64,000 bases of DNA from Nocardioides sp. zg-1230 (lineage in GTDB: Bacteria > Actinomycetota > Actinomycetes > Propionibacteriales > Nocardioidaceae), in assembly GCF_013155335.1 (NCBI RefSeq), contig NZ_JABJQZ010000001.1, positions 992,001 to 1,056,000 on the forward strand, given 5' to 3'. Made by a program: the position numbers and the translations under genes. Every line of letters begins with the position of its first letter. Position 1 is the stretch's first letter. Positions 32,863 through 40,515 of the stretch are shown piece after piece. The notes under the pieces were generated by a model, which worked only from the letters and a program-made list of their open reading frames with translations, was not told the DNA's origin and searched no databases.

Positions 32863-34806
32863 GTGACGATCCTCGACGCCGCCCGCGACGGCATGAACCC
32901 CGACATCCGCCCGCAGGACGACCTCTTCGGCCACGTCAACGGCCGGTGGCTCGACGAGACCGAGATCCCGTCCGACAAGTCGAGCTGGGGCGCCTTCATC
33001 GCGCTCGCCGACGCCGCCGAGCAGCAGGTGCGCGACATCATCACCGAGCTCGCCGACCGCCCGGCGGACGACCTGGACGAGGACGAGCGCAAGATCGGTG
33101 ACCTCTACGCCTCCTTCATGGACACCGAGACCATCGCCGCGAAGGGCCTCGCCCCGGTGCAGGGCCTGCTCGACCGCGCCCACGGCATCACCGACCTGAC
33201 CGAGCTCGCCGCCTTCCTCGGGGCCTACGAGCGCATCGGCGGGCCCGGCCTCTTCGGCTCCTACATCACCCCCGACCGCGGTGACGCCTCGAAGAACATC
33301 GTCTACCTCGCGCAGGGCGGCCTCGGCCTGCCCGACGAGTCCTACTACCGCGAGGACAAGTTCGCCGAGATCCGCGCGAAGTACGTCGACTACCTCACGA
33401 CGCTGCTCACCCTCAGCGAGCACGACGACCCGGAGGGCGCTGCGGCGCGCGTGATGGCGTACGAGACCCGGCTGGCCGAGGGCCACTGGGAGGCGGCCGA
33501 GACCCGCGACGTGCAGAAGACGACCAACCACAAGAGCCTCGAGGAGCTGCGCGAGCTCTGCCCGGCCTTCGACTGGGTCACCTACGTCACCGGCCTCGGC
33601 GGCACCGAGGAGACGCTGCGGCGCACGATCGTGATGCAGCCCGACTTCTTCTCCCACCTCTCCACCGTGCTGGAGGAGACGCCGATCGAGACCTGGCGCG
33701 ACATCCTGCACGTGCGCATCATCCGCAGCTCGGCGCCCTACCTGCCCGACGCGTTCGTCGAGGCCAACTTCGACTTCTACGGCCGCACCCTCAACGGCAC
33801 GCCGGAGCTGCGGGCCCGCTGGAAGCGCGGCGTCGACTTCGTCGAGGGCGCCATCGGCGAGGCCGTCGGCAAGGTCTACGTCGAGCGGCACTTCCCGCCG
33901 ACGTCGAAGCAGATGATGGACGAGCTGGTCGCCAACCTCGTCACCGCCTACCGGCGCTCGATCGAGGCGCTCGACTGGATGGGCGAGGACACCAAGCAGA
34001 AGGCGTACGACAAGCTCGACCGGTTCTACCCCAAGATCGGCTACCCGACGGAGTTCCGCGACTACTCCTCGCTCACCGTCTCCGCCGACGACCTGCTGGG
34101 CAACGTCGCGTCCGCGTCGGCCTTCGAGACCGACCGCCAGCTCGAGAAGGTCGGCCAGCCGGTCGACCGCGACGAGTGGCTGATGCTGCCCCAGACGGTC
34201 AACGCCTACTACCACCCGGGCACCAACGAGATCTGCTTCCCGGCCGCCATCCTGCAGCCGCCGTTCTTCAGCCCCGACGCCGACGACGCCGAGAACTACG
34301 GCGGCATCGGCGCGGTCATCGGCCACGAGATCGGCCACGGCTTCGACGACCAGGGCGCCCAGTACGACGGCGACGGCAACCTGCAGGACTGGTGGACCGC
34401 CGACGACAAGACCGCGTTCGAGGCCAAGTCGCAGGCGCTCATCACCCAGTACGACGCCTTCGAGCCGCGCAACCTGCCGGGCGAGCACGTCAACGGCAGC
34501 CTCACCGTCGGCGAGAACATCGGCGACCTCGGCGGCCTGACCATCGCCCACAAGGCGTTCGTGATCAGCCAGGGCGGAGAGGCCTCGGTCGAGGACCGGC
34601 GCACGCTCTTCCTCAACTGGAGCCACGTGTGGCGCACCAAGCGCCGCAAGGAGCAGGAGCTCCAGTACCTCACGATCGACCCGCACAGCCCCGCCGAGTT
34701 CCGCGCCAACATCGTGCGCAACCTCGACGAGTTCCACGAGGTCTTCGAGACGCAGCCTGGCGACGGCCTGTGGCTCGAGCCCGAGGGCCGCGTGCGGATC
34801 TGGTGA
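32863..34806 (+). CDS. M13-family (neprilysin-like) zinc metallopeptidase
   Basis: The 647-residue protein has the zinc site GAVIGHEIGHGFDDQG (HExxH at about 488-492), the third ligand in ENIGDLGGLTIAHKAF (about 551 onward), and the substrate-binding NAYYHPGTNEICFPAAILQPPFF. It begins ARDGMNPDIRPQDDLFGHVN, the typical M13 start, with no signal peptide or membrane anchor, so it is probably cytoplasmic unlike mammalian neprilysin. M13 enzymes cut short peptides. Leaderless GTG start. Confidence 0.95.
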   Translation: MTILDAARDGMNPDIRPQDDLFGHVNGRWLDETEIPSDKSSWGAFIALADAAEQQVRDIITELADRPADDLDEDERKIGDLYASFMDTETIAAKGLAPVQGLLDRAHGITDLTELAAFLGAYERIGGPGLFGSYITPDRGDASKNIVYLAQGGLGLPDESYYREDKFAEIRAKYVDYLTTLLTLSEHDDPEGAAARVMAYETRLAEGHWEAAETRDVQKTTNHKSLEELRELCPAFDWVTYVTGLGGTEETLRRTIVMQPDFFSHLSTVLEETPIETWRDILHVRIIRSSAPYLPDAFVEANFDFYGRTLNGTPELRARWKRGVDFVEGAIGEAVGKVYVERHFPPTSKQMMDELVANLVTAYRRSIEALDWMGEDTKQKAYDKLDRFYPKIGYPTEFRDYSSLTVSADDLLGNVASASAFETDRQLEKVGQPVDRDEWLMLPQTVNAYYHPGTNEICFPAAILQPPFFSPDADDAENYGGIGAVIGHEIGHGFDDQGAQYDGDGNLQDWWTADDKTAFEAKSQALITQYDAFEPRNLPGEHVNGSLTVGENIGDLGGLTIAHKAFVISQGGEASVEDRRTLFLNWSHVWRTKRRKEQELQYLTIDPHSPAEFRANIVRNLDEFHEVFETQPGDGLWLEPEGRVRIW

Positions 34807-34868
34807 GCGGCGCGAAGTAGGGCCGTTCGACCCCTGCCGCGTGGCCTGCCGGCTTCCTAAGATGGAGC

Positions 34869-35327
34869 ATGGTCAGGAGAGAAGCGAACATCACCGGGGG
34901 CATCGTCGTCGGGCACGACGGGTCGCGCGCGTCGAGCGCCGTCGTACGTCGTGCGGCCGATCTCGCGCAGCGCCTGGGCGTGACGCTCCACGTCGTGCGG
35001 GTGTGGAACCTCGCGACCGCGCCCCGGCCCGAGTCGATGGTCGGCGGCTACGTCCCCCCGTTCGCGGAGTTCGAGCAAGCGGTCATCGCCGACCTCAAGG
35101 CCGACTGCGCGGCTGCCGGGCTGGCCGACGACGTCGACCTCCAGCTCTACGCCCTGCGGGGCCAGACCACCGAGTGCCTCATCGCGGCCGCGGCCCACGC
35201 CGAGATGCTCGTGGTCGGCACGCGGGGCGCCGGCGGGTTCAAGGGCCTCCGCTTCGGCTCGACCGCGACCCAGGTCGTGCGCCACTCGACGGTCCCGGTG
35301 CTCGTCGTCCCCAACACCCCGGACTGA
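34869..35327 (+). CDS. Universal stress protein (UspA family)
   Basis: The 152-residue single-domain protein has the N-terminal IVVGHDGSRASSAVVRRAADLA and the ATP-binding loop VVGTRGAGGFKGLRFGSTATQVVRHSTVPVLVV pattern (G-x2-G-x9-G-S/T, about 118-135). The ATP motif is intact. Actinobacterial Usp proteins are often induced in hypoxia or dormancy. TAAGAT lies five bases before the ATG. Confidence 0.93.
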   Translation: MVRREANITGGIVVGHDGSRASSAVVRRAADLAQRLGVTLHVVRVWNLATAPRPESMVGGYVPPFAEFEQAVIADLKADCAAAGLADDVDLQLYALRGQTTECLIAAAAHAEMLVVGTRGAGGFKGLRFGSTATQVVRHSTVPVLVVPNTPD

Positions 35328-35367
35328 GCAGGCCGCGGTTGGGCCACCGTCACACCGGGGTTGTTGA

Positions 35368-36171
35368 ATGGCTCGCGTGACGCTGCCGGGACACGACCAG
35401 TCGACCTACCGGCTCCGCATGGAGTGGGGGCCGACCGGCGCCGAGGCCGTGCCGGCCGACTACGCCGTCGTCGTCGACGTGCTGTCCTTCACGACCACGC
35501 TGAGCGTCGCGCTCGACCGCGGCATCGAGGTCTACCCGTTCCGCTGGAAGGACTCCCGAGCCGCCGAGCACGCGGTGCGCCACGGCGCGACGCTCGCCGT
35601 CGGCCGGTTCGAGGCGCTCTCGCGCGGCGACGCCCGCCACGTCTCGCTGTCGCCTGCCAGCCTCGCGGAGGTCGAGGGCGTCCAGCGGCTCGTCCTGCCC
35701 TCGCCCAACGGCTCGACCATCGCCTTCGCCCTGGCCGACTCCGGCGCGCAGGTGGTCGGCGCCTGCCTGCGCAACGCCGGCGCGGTCGCCCGGTGGCTGG
35801 CGCCGAAGGTGGCCGACGGCGCCAGCGTGGTCGTCGTACCCGCCGGTGAGAGGTGGTACGACGACACCCTCCGCCCGGCGGCCGAGGACCTGTGGGGAGC
35901 CGGTGCGGTCCTCGCCGCGATCGACGCCGAGGCCGAGGCCGGGGCCAGCCCGGAGGCGCGGATGGCGATCGCGGCCTGGAAGGCTGCGGTGCTGCCCCAC
36001 GACCTGCTCCACTGCGCGGGCGGCCGCGAGCTGGCCGAGGCCGGCTTCGTGGCGGACGTGGAGATCGCCGCCCAGCACGACGTCAGCGACGTCGTGCCGG
36101 TGCTGGTGGGGGAGTCGTTCCGCGACGCCGCCTCCCTGCCGCCGTCCGGGGCTCGGCTGCGCCGGATCTGA
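35368..36171 (+). CDS. comB: 2-phosphosulfolactate phosphatase-like (ComB family)
   Basis: The 267-residue protein shows ComB family motifs: AVVVDVLSFTTTLSVALDRG near residue 30, the phosphate-site LVLPSPNGSTIAFALA, ACLRNAGAVARWL and VVPAGERWYDDTLRPAAEDLWGAGA. ComB hydrolyses 2-phosphosulfolactate in coenzyme M synthesis in archaea; in bacteria without that pathway the substrate is uncertain, and no ComA/ComC partner is nearby. The ATG at 35368 is used; a GTG at 35380 is possible. Confidence 0.8.
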   Translation: MARVTLPGHDQSTYRLRMEWGPTGAEAVPADYAVVVDVLSFTTTLSVALDRGIEVYPFRWKDSRAAEHAVRHGATLAVGRFEALSRGDARHVSLSPASLAEVEGVQRLVLPSPNGSTIAFALADSGAQVVGACLRNAGAVARWLAPKVADGASVVVVPAGERWYDDTLRPAAEDLWGAGAVLAAIDAEAEAGASPEARMAIAAWKAAVLPHDLLHCAGGRELAEAGFVADVEIAAQHDVSDVVPVLVGESFRDAASLPPSGARLRRI

Positions 36172-36310
36172 TCGCCGGCACGACCTGACCGATCGCCTCT
36201 GGTGCGGCGAGGTGCTCAGGCGCGCCGGGCCGCCCGCAGGGCCGGGATCGACATCGACCGGTTCACCGCCCGCAGCAGCCGATGGGTCGGGCGTCCGGAC
36301 GCGCGCCGAA

Positions 36311-36377
36311 GGGGTAGTCCAGTGAGGAACGGTCGGTCGTGGGCTTGATCCACGACCACCTCTCACTGGACTACCCC
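36311..36377. terminator. Large two-tier palindrome between convergent genes
   Basis: Perfect 16-bp outer arms GGGGTAGTCCAGTGAG (36311-36326) and CTCACTGGACTACCCC (36362-36377) enclose perfect 8-bp inner arms GGTCGTGG (36335-36342) and CCACGACC (36350-36357) with a 7-base loop. It lies between the converging comB and ABC permease ends. The rest of 36172-36390 holds nothing I recognise. Confidence 0.6.
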
Positions 36378-36390
36378 TGGGCGGGTAGGG

Positions 36391-37200
36391 CTACTTCACC
36401 TCCGAGCGGAGGACGCTCCTCAGCCCGAGGAGGGCCGGCAGGACCAGCCAGACCGCGGTGGTGACGCCGATCTGCGCCCACTGCTCGGCCGTCGGAGTTC
36501 CCTCGAACAGGAACGACCGTGCCCAGTTCGCGTCCACCCAGGGCTGGATGTCGACGAACGTCGGCTCGCTGGCGCTCAGGATGCCGGCAATGGTGGGAAA
36601 CACCAGCGCGAGCACGAGGTAGGCCACCAGGGCTCCCGCCGAGCTGCGGAACAGCATCCCCAGCATCGTCCCGGTCAGCAGGCAGAGCAGGCTGCCCAGC
36701 ACGATGGTGAGCACCTCGGCAGCCGAGACGTCCCAGACGAGGTCGGTACCGGCAATTGCCGTGCCGACGAGGTTGCCGACGACTCCGACAGCGAGCGCGA
36801 ACAGCATCGCCACCACGCCGACGATCACCGAGGAGATCGTCTTGGCCCAGAGCACCCGGCCCCGGTGCGGGACCAGGGTGAAGGTGGTCAGCCCGGTGCG
36901 CTGGCTCCACTCGCCGGTGATCGACAGGACCGCGATCATGGGCAGCACGAGCGTCATCGGGAAGCCGAGCGCCTTCGCGAAGGTGTAGTAGGTCAGGTCC
37001 TCGTCAGGGGCCAGGAGGACGACGCCGATCATGGTCGCCAGGGCGATGATGACGATGCTCGCCATCAGCCAGAAGCCGGAGCGGGTGTCGAACATCTTGC
37101 GCAGCTCGACGCGGACGACGCGTCCCAGGGGGACCGATGGTTGGTCGCCGTGCTGCTCGCGGGTGGGGTCGTATGTCGTGGAGGGGGCCGTGGTGGTCAT
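36391..37200 (-). CDS. ABC-2-type transporter permease
   Basis: The 269-residue protein has a polar N-terminus, VELRKMFDTRSGFWLMASI leading into helix 1, and six membrane segments, including VSTIVLGSLLCLLTG-like and ALVAYLVLALVFPTIAGIL. This fits ABC-2 permeases that work as dimers with a separate ATPase. The ATG at 37200 overlaps the ATPase stop by four bases (ATGA). With the two-component system just upstream it resembles self-protection or lipid/antibiotic export modules. Confidence 0.85.
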   Translation of the reverse strand: MTTTAPSTTYDPTREQHGDQPSVPLGRVVRVELRKMFDTRSGFWLMASIVIIALATMIGVVLLAPDEDLTYYTFAKALGFPMTLVLPMIAVLSITGEWSQRTGLTTFTLVPHRGRVLWAKTISSVIVGVVAMLFALAVGVVGNLVGTAIAGTDLVWDVSAAEVLTIVLGSLLCLLTGTMLGMLFRSSAGALVAYLVLALVFPTIAGILSASEPTFVDIQPWVDANWARSFLFEGTPTAEQWAQIGVTTAVWLVLPALLGLRSVLRSEVK

Positions 37201-38126
37201 GCTGCTGTCCTTTCTCGGCGGAGCTTCTTCTGGGGGTGGGTGACTTCTCGCTGCGTGTCGGCGGTCAGCTCGAGGAACATGTCCTCGAGACCGCCCTCCG
37301 TCGTGCGCAGCTCCGTGAGCGCGACGCCCGCGGCGAACGCCACGTGGCCGACGAGCCCGGGTTCCGCGGAGGTGGCCACGCCGCCCTCGTCGGAGACCGT
37401 CGTGGCGATGTCGGCCGCGTGGAGGGCCCGGCGCAGGGCGGCGAGGTCGTCGGCGCGGGCGACGGTCCCCAGGGACCGGACGAGGTCGGACTTGGCGCCC
37501 TCGCACACGACGCGGCCGTGGCCGATCATCACGATGTCGTCGGCGATGACCTCGACCTCGCGGAGCAGGTGCGACGACAGCAGCACCGTCCCGCCCCGGT
37601 CCGCGAAGTCGCGGAGCAGGTCGCGCATCCAGCGGATGCCGGCCGGGTCGAGCCCGTTGGCCGGCTCGTCGAGCATCAGGATGCCCGGGTTGCCGATCAG
37701 GGCCGTCGCGATCCCGAGCCGCTGCCGCATGCCGAGGGAGTAGTTCCCGACGCGCCGGTCGGCCTCGGCGGGGGTGAGGCTCACCAGGTCGAGCATCTCC
37801 TCGACCCGGCGGCCGGGCAGGCCCAGCATCTGCTGGACGATCGTGAGGATCTCGCGCCCGGTGCGACCGGCGTGCTGGGCCGAGGCATCCAGCATCACGC
37901 CGATCTCCCGGCCCGGGTTGGGCAGCTCCGCGAACGGGCGGCCGGTGACCGTCGACGAGCCAGACGTGGGCTTCGTCAGCCCGACGACCATGCGCATCGT
38001 CGTGGACTTGCCGGCGCCGTTGGGGCCGAGGAAGCCGGTGACCCGCCCGGGCCGGGCGACGAAGCTGACGTCGTCCACGACGGTGGTCCTGCCGTACTTC
38101 TTGGTGAGTGAGTCGATGGTGATCAT
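37197..38126 (-). CDS. ABC transporter ATP-binding protein
   Basis: The 309-residue ATPase has Walker A GPNGAGKST (about 34-42), signature YSLGMRQRLGIATALIG, Walker B GILMLDEPANGLDP and H-loop VLLSSHLLREVE. The order and the C-terminal extension (ADDLAALRRALHAADIATTV) fit the DrrA/bacitracin-type group. It pairs with the overlapping permease gene. Confidence 0.93.
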   Translation of the reverse strand: MITIDSLTKKYGRTTVVDDVSFVARPGRVTGFLGPNGAGKSTTMRMVVGLTKPTSGSSTVTGRPFAELPNPGREIGVMLDASAQHAGRTGREILTIVQQMLGLPGRRVEEMLDLVSLTPAEADRRVGNYSLGMRQRLGIATALIGNPGILMLDEPANGLDPAGIRWMRDLLRDFADRGGTVLLSSHLLREVEVIADDIVMIGHGRVVCEGAKSDLVRSLGTVARADDLAALRRALHAADIATTVSDEGGVATSAEPGLVGHVAFAAGVALTELRTTEGGLEDMFLELTADTQREVTHPQKKLRRERTAA

Positions 38127-38270
38127 GGGGTGTCCTCCGTGGTCCTGGGGTGGTGTTCCGGGGTCGTCTCGACCGTAGGAAGAACGGCTCGCCGCCGCGT
38201 CGTCGCGAGGTCGCGACCGTCGTACGCAGCGCGGTCGACGCGGCGTCCTCCGGAAGGAGGACCCCACCGC

Positions 38271-38921
38271 TCAGGCGTCGTCGAACAGGCCGGTCTGGTA
38301 GGCGAGGACGATCGCCTGGGCACGGTCGCGCAGGTCGAGCTTCTGGAACAGCCGGGTGACGTGGGTCTTGACCGTGGTGTCGCTGATGAAGAGCTCGTCG
38401 CCGATCTCGGCGTTGGACAGGCCCTGGGCGATCAGCCGGAAGACCTCGAGCTCCCGCGGGGTGAGCTCCGCGACGGCCGGCGGCGGGGCCTGGCGCCTGA
38501 CGGTCGCGAAGCGCCGGATGACCCGGCGGGTCACCGTCGGGGACAGCAGCGCCTCACCCGCAGCGATCGTGCGCACGGCCCCGATGAGCTGCTCGGGCGG
38601 CTCGTCCTTGAGTACGAAGCCGCTCGCCCCGGCGCGAAGGGCCTCGAAGACGTAGTCGTCGAGGTCGAACGTGGTGAGCACCAGCACGCGCGCCCCGGCG
38701 TCGGAGGCCAGGATCCTCCGCGTCGCCTCGAGGCCGTCCATCTCGGGCATGCGGATGTCCATCAGGATGACGTCGGGCCGGAATCGCGCGGCTTGGGCGA
38801 CGGCGTCCCGGCCGTTGCTCGCCTCCGCGACGACCTCGATGTCGGGCTCGTCCGCGAGCAGCAGACGGAAGCCGGCGCGCACCATCGTCTGGTCGTCGAC
38901 GACCATCACGCGGATGCTCAT
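38271..38921 (-). CDS. NarL/LuxR-type response regulator
   Basis: The 216-residue protein has a receiver domain with acidic pair Asp9/Asp10, phospho-acceptor Asp55 in VILMDIRMPEMDG and Lys in GFVLKDEPPEQL, then a LuxR HTH, ELTPRELEVFRLIAQGLSNAEIGDELFISDTTVKTHV (recognition part at about 163-185). Its ATG overlaps the kinase stop (ATGA). The ABC exporter genes begin 145 bases downstream on the same strand and are the obvious candidate targets. Confidence 0.94.
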   Translation of the reverse strand: MSIRVMVVDDQTMVRAGFRLLLADEPDIEVVAEASNGRDAVAQAARFRPDVILMDIRMPEMDGLEATRRILASDAGARVLVLTTFDLDDYVFEALRAGASGFVLKDEPPEQLIGAVRTIAAGEALLSPTVTRRVIRRFATVRRQAPPPAVAELTPRELEVFRLIAQGLSNAEIGDELFISDTTVKTHVTRLFQKLDLRDRAQAIVLAYQTGLFDDA

Positions 38922-40099
38922 GACCCGGCTCGCAGGGGTAGCCGGGCGCGCACCAGGAAGCCGCCACCGGGTGCAGGACCCGCGTCCAGGCTGCCGTCGA
39001 AGAGCTTGACCCGCTCACGGATGCCGACGAGGCCGTGGCCGCCACCACCGCCATCGGAGCCGACCGTCGCGCGGTCGTGGCTGCGACCATGGTCGCGGAC
39101 CTGCAGGCACAGCTCCTGCGGCGCGTACTGCACCGTCACCTCGGCGCGGTCCGCGCCCGAGTGCTTGAGGCTGTTGGTCAGTGCCTCCTGGACGATGCGG
39201 TACGCCGAGAGGTCCAGGCCGCGGGGGAGGGGCACGCGATCGCCGCGCACCTCGACCTGCACCGCGAGCCCGGCCGCTCGTACGTCGCGCACGAGCCGGT
39301 CGAGGTCGTCGAGGCCGGGGGTGGGGGCCAGCTCGGGAGCGTCCTCGTCGTCGCGCATCGCGGCCAGCAGCCGGCGCATCTCCGCGAGCGCCGTACGCCC
39401 CGCCTCCTCGACGTTGCGCAGGGCCTCGCGGTCGTCGGTCGCGGCCTCCGGCAACCGGTGCCGTACCGCCCCCACCTGGAGCACGATGACGCTGACGGCG
39501 TGCGCCACGACGTCGTGCAGCTCGCGAGCGATCCGGCCGCGCTCCTCCGCGACGGCGACCCGGGCGGCGGCCTCCCGCTCCAGCTCGGCGAGACGGGCAC
39601 GCTCCTCGGCCGCCTCGGTCCGCTCCGTGCGCTCGCGCAGGGACCACCCGACCAGCCACCCGAGCGCGAACATGACCGGGACGGAGATGAGGTCGTCGGT
39701 CGTGCTGTTGGGCCCGTTGCGCACCACCGTCACCGAGCTGGCCAGCGTGATCACCAGGCCCACGCGGGAGAGCGAGGCGCTGCGGACCGTGCCCAGCAGC
39801 ACGGCGGCGCCCATCCCGGCGACGAGGATGCCCGCACCGTTGACGATCAGCTGCTCGTCCGCGAAGGACAGGGCGGCGCACACCAGCCAGGTCGTGGCGG
39901 GCGCTGCGAAGGGGAAGCGCCGGCGGGCCAGCAGCACCAGCACCGACGACGTGATCCCCACCAGCTCGAGCACGAACAGCGGCCCGTCGGGGTTCTCCAG
40001 GTCGTCGCGCAGCAGGGTCCCCACCGCGGTGACCACCGCGGTGATGACGACCAGGAGGTCGAGACCATGCCTGGCGAGGAGTGCCCGCGCTCGGCTCAC
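38918..40099 (-). CDS. Sensor histidine kinase (HisKA_3 type)
   Basis: The 393-residue kinase has four to five N-terminal membrane helices with almost no external sensor, a coiled linker, the H-box GRIARELHDVVAHAVSVIVLQ, and an HATPase domain with YRIVQEALTNSLKHSGA, QVRDHGRS and GHGLVGIRERVKLFDG. This is the DesK/LiaS-like layout used to sense the membrane. I prefer the GTG at 40099 because TACGGT (40106-40111) sits six bases upstream; the frame also has a GTG at 40138. Confidence 0.92.
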   Translation of the reverse strand: MSRARALLARHGLDLLVVITAVVTAVGTLLRDDLENPDGPLFVLELVGITSSVLVLLARRRFPFAAPATTWLVCAALSFADEQLIVNGAGILVAGMGAAVLLGTVRSASLSRVGLVITLASSVTVVRNGPNSTTDDLISVPVMFALGWLVGWSLRERTERTEAAEERARLAELEREAAARVAVAEERGRIARELHDVVAHAVSVIVLQVGAVRHRLPEAATDDREALRNVEEAGRTALAEMRRLLAAMRDDEDAPELAPTPGLDDLDRLVRDVRAAGLAVQVEVRGDRVPLPRGLDLSAYRIVQEALTNSLKHSGADRAEVTVQYAPQELCLQVRDHGRSHDRATVGSDGGGGGHGLVGIRERVKLFDGSLDAGPAPGGGFLVRARLPLRAGS

Positions 40100-40105
40100 C
40101 TCGTC

Positions 40106-40111
40106 ACCGTA
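40106..40111 (-). promoter_or_regulatory. -10 box (TACGGT) of the histidine kinase gene
   Basis: Six bases separate the box from the GTG at 40099. Confidence 0.4.
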
Positions 40112-40268
40112 CGACGCTCCCGCGGGGTCGGCGTCCACACAAGGTAGGACGTCGGGTCGTCGCGAGGTGGCCGGCCGCTCGGACCGTTCCGACGACGCGC
40201 CCGGCCGCCACGGGACCTAGCGTCGAACACATCGACACCACGACACACCACGACACGAGGAGCCGGAG

Positions 40269-40427
40269 ATGGACATCGAGTTCGAGCAGGGAAGCGACAT
40301 GCCGACGTTCCGCCGGCGCCACAACGGCTACTGGGCGGGCGACTTCAGCCGCACCGAGCCGATGACCGCGGAGCAGCTGCGCCGGGTGACCGAGCAGTGC
40401 CGCCCCAGGTGGCCGGGCTCGCCCTGA
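40269..40427 (+). CDS. Small protein, 52 residues, function unknown
   Basis: The frame reads MDIEFEQGSDMPTFRRRHNG and continues YWAGDFSRTEPMTAEQLRRV to a TGA at 40427. It has a good ribosome site (GAGGAGCCGGAG before the ATG) and an upstream TAGCGT at 40217 that could be its -10. The product is highly charged and soluble with no motif I recognise. Strong initiation signals and normal actinobacterial composition are the only support. Confidence 0.5.
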   Translation: MDIEFEQGSDMPTFRRRHNGYWAGDFSRTEPMTAEQLRRVTEQCRPRWPGSP

Positions 40428-40502
40428 CCAGGCTGACCAGGTCTGACCGGGTCTCCCGCGAGCGCCTGTGGATGCGGCGGTGCGGGCGTCGGTGGCGGTT
40501 GG

Positions 40503-40508
40503 TAGACA
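40503..40508 (+). promoter_or_regulatory. -10 box (TAGACA) of the recQ-like gene
   Basis: Seven bases separate the box from the ATG at 40516, supporting that start over an upstream in-frame ATG at 40468. Confidence 0.45.
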
Positions 40509-40515
40509 GGAGCCC

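Noticed and set aside
30526..34737. 1403-residue open frame on the minus strand
   Set aside because: It lies opposite four well-supported plus-strand genes and has the repetitive composition of an antisense shadow.
36311..36377. Integron attC site or phage attachment site
   Set aside because: No integrase gene, no attC core sites (RYYYAAC/GTTRRRY) and no duplication at a tRNA were found.
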